From Ilyonectria destructans (taxonomy: Eukaryota > Ascomycota > Sordariomycetes > Hypocreales > Nectriaceae), in the NCBI GenBank assembly GCA_020740775.1, contig JAHEWK010000038.1:186001-250000 (forward strand): DNA of 64,000 nt, read 5' to 3'. Position 1 is the stretch's first letter, and each line of letters opens with the position of its first letter. Below, one piece after another: positions 55,976-64,000 of the stretch. The notes under the pieces are model-generated. The model was not told the DNA's origin, did no database searches, and saw nothing but the letters and a program-made list of their open reading frames with translations. A program made the translations under genes and the position numbers.

Positions 55976-56197
55976 TAGGGGCACAGTGCCCTGACTAAGC
56001 ATTTCTTGTTGAATTGGGATTGAATGAATGCACTTACACATTCAATGGAGCCGACAGCTACCTTTCGACTATGGTTGTTGAAATGGGAAGGTTCAAGTTG
56101 CTTAATTCAGATAAGTGAGGGGTGGGAAGAGCTAGCCAAATTATACACAGCTATGACAGCTGGAGAATGTTATAGGGCTTTGCCACCGAGTCATCGT
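55976..56197. other. Flank to the right of the MULE
   Basis: No gene with recognisable similarity; a short plus-strand frame (56024-56257) has no features. No target duplication of the MULE is visible. Confidence 0.4.
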
Positions 56198-56490
56198 CTA
56201 ACACCCATGACTTTCAACAATGATACAGTCTTCTGTACTACGGCTAGCCAAGTGTAAAGCTTCTTGTTCCCTACTGTCCGTTTCTATTCTCCTCCAAATG
56301 TCCTTGACGCCCCTTCTTCTATTAGCCAAAGGATTGTCTCCCATCTCTTCAGCGACCTGGGCTTCAATTCGTTCATCCTCAGCCTTGTTCCAGTCCAGAT
56401 ATGCCATTATCTCTTCTTTCGTCCATTCTCTTGACCCTGTTGACGTGATATAGCGCTTGGACATCTGTTTATAGTCCAGGCATGATACGT
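56198..56490 (-). pseudogene. Orphan MULE transposase C-terminal fragment
   Basis: Reads ...CLDYKQMSKRYITSTGSREWTKEEIMAYLDWNKAEDERIE... to a stop at 56198, matching the post-stop domain of the MULE transposase at 53432-53704. Similarity begins only just before CLDYKQ, so the rest of the transposase is absent. Confidence 0.75.
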
Positions 56491-56689
56491 GAAAAACTAG
56501 TCTTGGGCCTGGTGCTTAAGACTGGCATTATATGTAACATCACGTGAGGAAGGAGACCTTATGCACCCGTCCTCAACTGTAGTCTTAGCTCGTCATCCAT
56601 CTTTCTACATCTACATGACAACCTCACTTTATGTGACCTCCGCGGTATATTCGTATCAAATGGTAGCAATTATACTGCTGCATCTTGGT

Positions 56690-57020
56690 CACCAGCTTTG
56701 ACAGCACCAGCTTTGACAGCACCAGCTTCGACAGCACCCGCTTCAGTCGCCCATGGCTTTGCGATACCGGCTTTGATGGCACCAGCCTCTGTGCACCAGC
56801 TTCTTCAAGCATCGCCTATCTTAGCCGACTCGCCTTAGTTGTGCTCCTGACACCGGCCCGTCAGCACCAGCTCTCCCGAGCACCAGCCCGTCTCAGCACC
56901 AGCTCTCTCCTGAGCACCAGCCCGTCTCAGCACCAGCTCTCCCGAGCACCAGCTCTCCCGAGCACCAGCTCTCTTAAGCACCGGCTCTCTCTCGAACACC
57001 GGCTCTCTCTTGAGCACCCA
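56690..57020. repeat. CACCAGCTT-type minisatellite
   Basis: Three 15-bp CACCAGCTTTGACAG units at 56690-56734 are followed, after a gap, by a longer array (about 56865-57010) of degenerate CACCAGCTCTCCCGAG and CACCAGCCCGTCTCAG units. Open frames exist on both strands simply because of the repeats; I do not call a gene. Confidence 0.8.
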
Positions 57021-57298
57021 GCCCTCGCGGCACCACAGCCCTCGCGGCACTCTTTGGATCCCGTTGGTTCAACTCCTTTGGATACCGGCGATCCCCCTCA
57101 AAGCTGTCCCCTTCGCTGGGCCTGAATAGCAACACCAAGCAGCCGACCGACCGGCCGACCGACCAATGCAGACAAGATCGTCTTACGGTATGAGAGGCAT
57201 ATTTTCTCGCGGATGGATTTGGCAAGGAACTTTGGAAGGAAATGGATCTAGGCTCTATCCTTGTCTTGCCTACTGAGGACAGTAGAGTCTCTTTTTGT

Positions 57299-57307
57299 GT
57301 GCGGCAT
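57299..57307. repeat. Target-site duplication, left
   Basis: GTGCGGCAT, identical to 62513-62521 in direct orientation, immediately outside the 145-bp inverted repeats. Confidence 0.92.
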
Positions 57308-57452
57308 TTACCTCAGTTCCTCAGGCCCTCTGTACCGGTGGCGGCTATGCGCGCTTACCAAAGCGCGCTAACCCGAACGGGTAACACCTACACAGAGGGC
57401 CTGAGCCCAATTTCCACATTTTTGGTGGCGTTGTCGTTCGCGGCTTTGTAAT
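57308..57452 (+). repeat. Left 145-bp terminal inverted repeat
   Basis: Contains nested dyads: outer arms CTCAGGCCCTCTGT (57320-57333) and ACAGAGGGCCTGAG (57392-57405) enclose a hairpin GCGCGCTT-ACCA-AAGCGCGC (57349-57368) and a small ACCCG-AA-CGGGT hairpin. Confidence 0.95.
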
Positions 57453-57780
57453 TTGCGAAACGCACTACCATTCACCATCTTCAATATCTGTTTCATCGAC
57501 TGATTACTCGTACGCCTGACATGTAAGGGGCACGGGGCTTATTCAGCCGGAAGCGTGCTTGGAAACCAACAAGTTGCTCGCGTGGAGCTGGCACCTAGCT
57601 ACATACTCGAGCTCAGGGGTTGCGAAGAGCTTTGCCTTCATTTAGTGGCGTCGAGGGTATCGACATTAGCCGAATACATATCAACGGCCCAGCCCGTTAC
57701 ATGACAACAGCAAAAGATGCCCTCAATTATTCTTGAAAATTACAGTTGGGGATACATAGAAGCCTCCGCTACTGATCGTG
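57453..57780 (+). promoter_or_regulatory. Upstream region of RecQ-like gene
   Basis: 328 bp between the left terminal repeat and the RecQ-like start codon. No gene is seen. It presumably carries the promoter, since the element should be self-sufficient. No specific element could be assigned. Confidence 0.35.
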
Positions 57781-59741
57781 ATGCTACATACCCCATTGTG
57801 TTGCCCTGATCCTGAGTCATTGCCCTCGACATTGGCAACCCTCCTCAACTTCCCTCCCCGGGACGGCCAGGTAGAAGCAATACGAAGACTCGCTGTCGAC
57901 CAGCAGGACCTAATCCTGATTGCACCTACCGGATGGGGCAAGAGTGCCGTATTCCAAGCGATTCCGGCATTACGAGGCGGCATTTGTCTCATGATTATGC
58001 CCTTGAATCTGCTTGAAGAGGGCCAGGTCAGTCGGTGGCGAGACACACAGACAATTATGGGAAAACAATGAAATAACTGATCTTCACCGCAGGCCAAGTC
58101 CATTGCTCGAATACCCAACTGCAGGCCTTGCGTATTAAACGGCCAGTCAAATAAAGCCGCGTTGCTTAATGAGATCCGAATCGGCAAATACACGCACGGT
58201 AGGAATTCCATGTTGACAGTTGCCAACCGAACATCACGGCTGAACAGAGGGGCCCAGTGCTTTTGAGTCCAGAAATTGCATTGTCAGAGAGGTTCAAGAC
58301 GGAGGTCCTATACGACCAGGCCTTTCAAGATCATCTCGTATTGGTGGCCATCGACGAATTACACGTGGTCAGCGAGTGGGGTCTGCGTTGGAGGAGTTCA
58401 TACAGCGGATTGGCTTTGCTGCGAGATCTGATTAGCAGGTCTGTGCCTTGGCTGGGATGTTCTGCAACGCTTGATCCAGTTACGCTGGCTGAGGTTCGAG
58501 ATCTCAGCGGATTCGACCCTTCCGTTCGCATTCAACGAACCTCCATTGACAGACCCAACATAACATTCGAAATTCAGGCAATTCAGTATCGGATGGACGG
58601 TTTCCGCGATCTAGAGTTCCTTGTTAAACCGGTGCAGGCGGCAATCGAGAAGGCTGTTAAGGAGAGAAGGGAGAGTATGGCAAGAGAGGCATTCAAAAGC
58701 GGCGGTACAGCTGCTGCTCAAGCACTCTTCACAAGAACTCGACATCAACGGATGGGAGCAGGATCTGACAGTCGTGCCTGTTGCAAGACAATTCCGAAGA
58801 CCATAGTCTATCTTGACTCGATAACGCGGATCATGAAGGCGGTCGGGGCACTGAGAACGCTACTCATTCGGGCAGGTTGTTCAAAGACGGCAGCCATCAA
58901 TACCGTCCAGGCATATCATTCACAGCTTGCAGAACCTGATAAGAGGCGTATATCCACAGAGCTCGAAAAGCCTGACACAGAGAGCGTCTTGGATAGCTCA
59001 ATGCATCGCATCATCGTCGCCACAGATGCCATGGGAATGGGTATTGATAATCCAGATATCCGACTCGTCGTTCAGTGGGGGGTCCCACCCAGCATGGGGG
59101 CTTTATTGCAGCGGGCCGGCCGAGCTGCACGGGGTAAGGCAATCTGCGGTAAGTTCGTCTGGTTAGTTCCTGCCTGGTGTTTTGGGGAGAGTATGGAACA
59201 CTTGCCGCTTCGATCCTTCAAAAAGGGGATGACGGAGCGCGAGAAGCGATCCGCTTTACCACGAGGCATATGGGAATTAATCAATCGTTCAACTTGCATC
59301 CGGCGAGGCATACTCAGGTTCTTCGGCGAAAACCGCGCATTATGCACTCGTCCGACAGAGGCAGTTTCCTGCTGTAGCAAATGCGCAGGGGACGACGTCA
59401 AGATACCTTCCAGCAAGGCTGGGCGGCCTGTCAGGATTGTTCAATCTCAAAAGCACATCACCGAAGCGGTGAAGTTGGCTTTGGTCGAGTGGCGAGATGC
59501 AAAGGCAGCATGCACCTTGTTTCCGACTTTTATCACAGCTGCACCAGCTGAGCTTATCCTTCCAGATAAAGCTGTAAACATGATATCAAGAACGGGTGCA
59601 ACGGTTACTTCTATTAGTTCATTAGCACACGCAGTCAACGGGGAATGGGGTGATCTGGCTTCGTACGGCAAGGAGGTCCTCGAGGTGATACAGGACGCAT
59701 GCCTTCAAGCAACGCTCCGAAAGCTCAAACTCGATAGATAA
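57781..59741 (+). CDS. RecQ-like DExH helicase of the TIR transposon, three exons
   Basis: Exons are 57781-58026, 58093-58198 and 58258-59741, 611 aa. Introns are 58027-58092 (GTCAGT...CGCAG) and 58199-58257 (GTAGGA...CCCAG). The second restores GKYTHVLLSPEIA, a typical RecQ stretch. Motifs are Walker A APTGWGKS (residues about 48-55), DELH near 150, GCSATLD, ATDAMGMGIDNPDIR and QRAGRAARG. A Cys cluster (CTRPTEAVSCCSKC) follows as a RecQ-type zinc-binding region. No HRDC domain is seen. It uses ATP to unwind 3'-5' and could process transposition intermediates. It resembles subtelomeric RecQ-like helicases of fungi. The start is the first ATG of the frame. No damage is seen. Confidence 0.9.
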
Positions 59742-59762
59742 ATCAGGAGACATCAGTCCCTT

Positions 59763-62271
59763 CTACTCCTCGTCGGCATGATCAACTGCAAAAAAATGGC
59801 CAAGTTCCTCGTCGATTTCATCTTCGTCTTCCTGTCCATCGTCTAGTTCATCTTCATCTCCTTCCAAGTAATCATAGTCGACGCTGCATGCCATTCTGTT
59901 GAACTTGGCTATCGCTTTGCCGGCAATGCACATTGCCCCTGCTGCCAACACATCGGTAGCTTTATGCTTAACCGTCCGTCCACTGTGCAGAGCGATTGAC
60001 CTGCTGTGCGATAAGCGTTGAGCCATCACCCTAATATCACGTTCCGCTGATTTCTCTGGATGTTTGCTACTCCGATGAATGCCGTAAAAGGATTCTGTCT
60101 GCTTGGCAAGAGTGGCAAAGAAGTCGGTATTTAGAGCACAGTGCTCGAAGAGATAATCCAGCGTAAGAGAAGATCCACGTTTGGCGTTGAGTAGCTTCCT
60201 GAGAGTGCCATTGTGGAATTCCACGAGCCTGTCTGTCTCATACCAGCTATCCGCCTTGCCCTGACGATTTACAAGTCCGTTTGCAAGTATCGCGCGTTGT
60301 AATTCCGGGGTGGCAGCACGCGTTGACGTGAGACGCTGAAGGTACAGCATCTCAAACGCATATCTCGATTGCCCTGAGCCATGGAAATACACGCAGCAGC
60401 GGTCAATGGCTCGGCGCAAGAGGCCGAGATCCGCATGCTTGATTGAGTACTTCAGGAGCAGGTAGGTCTGAGTGTGCTGCAAGAACAGAATGTGGTTCCG
60501 AAGCTCCTCGTCATCAGTCGAGCGGGCATATTTGCCGTAAGAATCGACGATCCTATCCAAGAGTTGTGAGAAGGTTCCAGCATCGTGAATAGCCAGCATT
60601 CGAGCGATGTCTTCGAACTCGAGGCCTATCCCCTGCCCAGACTGAGCAAGCATATTCCAGAGCAAAGCGCACACTCTAGCCTGGAAGCTATGGATGATCA
60701 GCTGCTCTAGGGCGTAGAAATCAGCGCTGGATTTGCTGATCCTTTTCCTTGTCCAGAAGTTCATGGCGTCATATAACGTGGATTGATCGCTGCCAGGACC
60801 GCCAAAGTGGAGTCTGGATATCATGTAGAGGTAGTTCATACGGAGGTGGAAGAGCGCCGGTACTGGTAGCGCCCATTGTAGCCTGTCGCAAGGCCGCTGA
60901 GCTTCTTCCCTGCGTTGCTTAATCGAACGAATCCGCTGCGTGGTCTTCTGGTCACCGTAGATGAGGAATAAACGCTGCTCAAAGGCGGAATCGGGTAGGT
61001 GATATTGATGTTGAAAGATATTCTCAAGAATCAGGATATTACCAGCATTACTGCTCTCGTCATGAGGAATAGGACCAAGGGAGCAATGGACAGTCTTGAC
61101 AGGTTCGAGAACATCGACAACGGGCATTGCTGGACGTTGCTTCCTTGCAGCGTCCGGGATGGCGTTCGAGAAGATCGTGTTGATAGCTTCGTAGGAAAAG
61201 TATCGTGATATCTACTGAAGACGGTTCAACACCAAGCCATGGGCATGAAGGATCAATACATACCTGACGATTAATATCGTCATCCCGATTCCCGGGGGCC
61301 AGGAAGACGTCACTGGCGCATATTTCCGCCCGAGAATCAAGCATATCTTGTCGCAGTCCACCAGACGGTATTTCAATGCCTTGAATGACCTGGCCCGTCG
61401 TCACCGAATGGAAGGTACCTTGATGATCAACCCGCTGCTCCTTGACGCCTTCCATTACCTCGAAATTATCGTACGACGTCACGGACTCGTCACTCTGCCC
61501 CATTCTTTCTACTCGTGCCGCAGCCCGAGTTGATTGTTCTTTGATGGCTCGGATGACGGTGTTGTAACTGACGACAAGTCCGAGTTGACCAAGGAGCTCC
61601 AGCTGTTGGCGCTTCACACCTTGAGAATGGAGGTAGAGGCCTAGGGTCGTCTGAAAGCCGGTACAGGTGTTTTGGCGCTGCGAGAAGCAGAGGATTGATA
61701 TGATGGCGACAATTCGAGCAGCTGGTTCTTTTTGGCGCTGATACTTCCGCCGGGATTCAGGAGCCATGATGCCTCTGATAAGCTGTAGTAACAGAGGTGC
61801 CTCATTGTGTATCGTATTTAGGGTTTGGTCCATGTCGAGCGCGTCGAAGTCTCCATTCTTGGAAGTTGGATCGAACTTGTTAAATGGTGCTATAGTTCCT
61901 AGTTTTTCCACCTCTCTCCGTAGCTCATTGTCGCCCAGATCCAATGTCTCGATGATAGACTGCCTGCCGTCACCCCACAGTTGATCCGCATCGCGAAAGT
62001 AGGACCTCAGGACCTCAGAGTCCTTGTAGGCCGCTGCTACGAATGCAGCCTTTCGACGAGTATTATTAGAACCTTCAGAGGAAGCTAATGCCGTGACAAG
62101 GTCGGCAACACCCCAACGGAGCTCGTTTCGCATAAAATTGCATACAATATCGAGCTTCTCAGCATCTGAGCGGGGTGATCGTCTGCGGTTGTTGTTGACG
62201 GGTGGCAGCAGCGAAGAGCCAGACGTGCTGCCTTCAGGTGTGGCCGTAGTGGACGAAGCTTCGGATGTCAT
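59763..62271 (-). CDS. DUF6589-like protein, candidate transposase, two exons
   Basis: Exons are 62271-61264 and 61211-59763, 818 aa. The intron 61212-61263 is 52 nt (GTATGT...CAGTAG). The N-terminal third is mostly helical and charged. The centre carries LIYGDQKTTQRI (residues about 420) and WALPVPALFHLRMN (about 450), a pattern I associate with fungal DUF6589 proteins; this assignment is from memory and needs a profile search. The C-terminus is strongly acidic (EGDEDELDDGQEDEDE). An upstream ATG at 62337 is possible but lies only 31 bp from the terminal repeat, so 62271 (MTSEASS) is preferred. It is convergent with the RecQ gene. Function is unknown; as the only other gene it may be the transposase. 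Confidence 0.78.
61212..61263 (-). other. Intron in DUF6589-like gene
   Basis: 52 nt, GTATGTATTG...CTTCAGTAG. The final TAG is used rather than the nearer CAG, because splicing at CAG would leave an in-frame TAG. Joins ...DDDINRQ to ISRYFSYEAIN. Confidence 0.8.
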
Positions 62272-62367
62272 ATCCAGAGTGGTATGTAGATGTATTAATG
62301 GTGGCGCAAATTGACAATTGACTGCAAACGCATGCAAATTTTCTGTTGAGCAAGAACGAATGGCATG

Positions 62368-62512
62368 ATTACAAAGCCGCGAACGACAACGCCACCAAAA
62401 ATGTGGAAATTGGGCTCAGGCCCTCTGTGTAGGTGTTACCCGTTCGGGTTAGCGCGCTTTGGTAAGCGCGCATAGCCGCCACCGGTACAGAGGGCCTGAG
62501 GAACTGAGGTAA
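62368..62512 (-). repeat. Right 145-bp terminal inverted repeat
   Basis: Exact reverse complement of 57308-57452 over all 145 bases. Its inner edge lies 97 bp from the DUF6589-like start, so the promoter of that gene must overlap or abut the repeat. Confidence 0.95.
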
Positions 62513-62521
62513 GTGCGGCAT
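62513..62521. repeat. Target-site duplication, right
   Basis: GTGCGGCAT, same orientation and sequence as 57299-57307. Confidence 0.92.
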
Positions 62522-62568
62522 ATGATACGTGAAATCACGTGAGGATCATCAGTCACGTGAGCAATGCC

Positions 62569-64000
62569 TCAAAAGGGCCTGCAAGGCCCTTCTGACTTTG
62601 CTTCTTCATCATCATTCTTCATACAACAATACAATCCATCACCTGCTATTGCAGCTCTCTGGCCCTTCGTGCCCCCTAGGGCCTCTGGCCCTTGGCCATC
62701 GCCTCTTTTCGTATCAAGGCACCACTCGTAGCTCTGCTTGCCATACCTGAGTGGGAGCCCCATCGCCTTGCGATATTGTTGGTTCGTCTTGATGCTGCCG
62801 GCCGGCTGCGCTGCGTACCACGCGCTTCTTGCGGCGACATATCTTCCATATATGGCCTGTGGCGAATCGTACCTCGATAGCGATGGCGATGGCGGGTCAG
62901 GTGAAGGAGATGGTTTATAAACAGGGGATCCTGGCCGCTGAGACTCGCCACCGGGCGAGTCTTGCAAGGTCCCAGTCACAGTCTCTGGCTGATCGGCGAG
63001 GACTGCCGGTGCCGCTGTCACTGCCGATTCCGATGCCCCTGTTGTTGCTGATGCCTCTGTTGCTGCCGATGCCACTATTGCTGCCGGCGCCTCTGTTGCT
63101 TCCAGCGCCTCTGTTGTTATTGATGCCTCTGTTGCGGCCAGTGCCTTTGCCTCTGCTGCTACCTTTTCCAAGAGCTCTTGATGCCGCAAGGGACATGCCT
63201 TTGAATTCATTTTGTGACCGACTTCATGGCATTTGCTGCATTTTGGCGGGGCCTTTGCCCTTGCCTTTCCTATAGTCTCAACGGCTTCAAAGGAGCTTGG
63301 TAGTCTTTTTGTGCTTGATTGTGGCAGATTTGATATAGTAGCCCTTGCATCTATGCGAGTACGAGGCTCAAGAAGTAACTGTTGCTGCCCTGGGCGCTTG
63401 AGATGCCAATGCTTGTGGAAATGCTTAAGAAGAAGAACTTGACCTTGTTCTTGTAAGGTTTGAAGTAAGTGAGCGCAAGGTAGTCCCAGTGTTTGCATAA
63501 AAACGCTAGTGTAGCGAGCCAAAGGGAGACTATTATCTAAAAGCCGCTTTCGTTGCTCTTCAACCTTCTTCAATGCCTTAAAAGATACCCAGCCCTGAAT
63601 AGCACTATATAGAACTATATGAAGCTCAATTGGTTGTTGAAGTTGCTGTTGGGTTTGATTTGACTGTAGCTGATGGATCTGATTGGTAATAGCTTGTGTA
63701 ATAGCACCCCAAGCCTTAAATAGATCTAATGTAGATGTATTTAAATAGCTTTTAAGTAGACTATGAATACCTTTAATACGAGAGGTAATAATAGTGCTAA
63801 AGTGAAGATGCTGATCAACCCAAGCTTTTATAAGCTTCTCCTTATGAGGGTTTAGCTACGTTGTATGTAAATATCTAATTTCATTGATGTAGGCGGGTAG
63901 ATATTGCTGCTTAAGCTACTGAACCTGCTAATTAAAGGCTACTTGATCAGCTGATTGAATGATTAAATGCCACTGGTTGTAGAACTCTTGCTAACTAAGA
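62569..64000 (-). pseudogene. MULE transposase, C-terminal part, RIP-like damage, continues past window edge
   Basis: The last 334 codons (63573-62569) are open. They include a LPLARYTSVFMQTLGLPCAH SWIM-like motif, zinc knuckle CSKCHEVGHKMNSKAC, a long Ala/Thr/Glu repeat, and SYEWCLDTKRG. Upstream to 64000 the same frame still reads as transposase (KLIKAWVDQHLHFSTIITSR, YINEIRYLHTT). That part is AT-rich with repeated in-frame TAG where the MULE at 51196 has Trp or Gln, and TSRIKG where it has TSRGEG. All fit G-to-A changes on the coding strand. It is a related family member, not a copy of the first. Confidence 0.82.

Larger units (their letters stand above)
57308..62512. mobile_element. RecQ/DUF6589-like TIR transposon, apparently intact
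   Basis: 5205 bp bounded by 145-bp terminal inverted repeats that are identical base for base (TTACCTCAG...CTGAGGTAA), within a 9-bp direct duplication GTGCGGCAT. It contains just two genes, convergent with about 20 bp between stops: a RecQ-like helicase (57781-59741, +) and a DUF6589-like protein (62271-59763, -), both without visible damage. A 9-bp duplication with long TIRs recalls MULE-like cut-and-paste elements, but no MULE transposase is inside. The DUF6589-like protein is the only transposase candidate. Perfect repeats and open frames indicate very recent movement. Confidence 0.92.

Noticed and set aside
50969..55985. Target duplication for the MULE
   Set aside because: The flanking bases CATACTATAC and TAGGGGCACA do not match, so no duplication is claimed.
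56685..57125. A 146-codon open frame rich in Ser, Leu and Pro
   Set aside because: It follows directly from the minisatellite, with open frames on both strands and no recognisable domain.
57308..62512. Classifying the element as an ordinary MULE because of its 9-bp duplication
   Set aside because: No MULE transposase or remnant lies between the TIRs; both genes belong to other families.
1..64000. tRNA, rRNA or CRISPR arrays
   Set aside because: None seen on reading; the short repeats present are minisatellites or transposon ends.

Overview
The window reads as a transposon-crowded accessory or subtelomere-like region of a filamentous ascomycete. The evidence is short spliceosomal introns (47-67 nt, mostly GTATGT/GTAAGT...AG), a Zn(II)2Cys6 regulator, a full-length fungal PDR-type ABC transporter, MYND-finger genes, and many Helitron, MULE, hAT-like and LINE-like sequences. 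Several elements carry C-to-T type nonsense codons that look like repeat-induced point mutation (RIP). Nothing here is bacterial; I saw no rRNA, tRNA or CRISPR array. All comparisons were made by eye inside the window.

Layout. 1-2214 is the Pif1-helicase end of a Helitron (+) that runs off the left edge. A second, near-identical helicase (-) faces it tail to tail. That second copy belongs to Helitron A (14014 down to 3100, -). Its 2361-codon transposase frame is broken only by a different Helitron (element D, 7166-10868, +) inserted in the conserved WFTLN/PND motif. Upstream of Helitron A, divergently, sits a two-exon OB-fold-like gene (15474-16997). From 18.5 to 25.6 kb the same module recurs in inverted order: OB-fold-like gene (-), Helitron N-terminal gene (+), and element D inserted at exactly the same codon. 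Helitron B (30220-25650, -) lies against that second D copy and is itself broken by a 421-bp hAT-type MITE. A MYND gene (31997-32645) abuts Helitron C (38369-32665, -), which is intact except for one stop codon.

39.8-50.2 kb looks like resident genome: a 1490-aa PDR/CDR ABC transporter, a small MITE, a Zn2Cys6 factor and a frameshifted NmrA-like gene. A LINE 3' end sits just upstream of the NmrA-like gene. 50979-55975 is a MULE with 93-bp inverted repeats, a broken transposase and an extra minus-strand gene.

The most exciting object is 57308-62512: a 5205-bp element with 145-bp terminal inverted repeats that are identical base for base and a 9-bp target duplication. It encodes an intact RecQ-like helicase and, convergently, an intact DUF6589-like protein. 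It looks like a recently mobile, little-described transposon type. The right edge holds a RIP-damaged MULE transposase. The elements appear to work as self-contained pairs: HUH/Pif1 transposase plus OB-fold protein in the Helitrons, and a putative transposase plus RecQ helicase in the last element.
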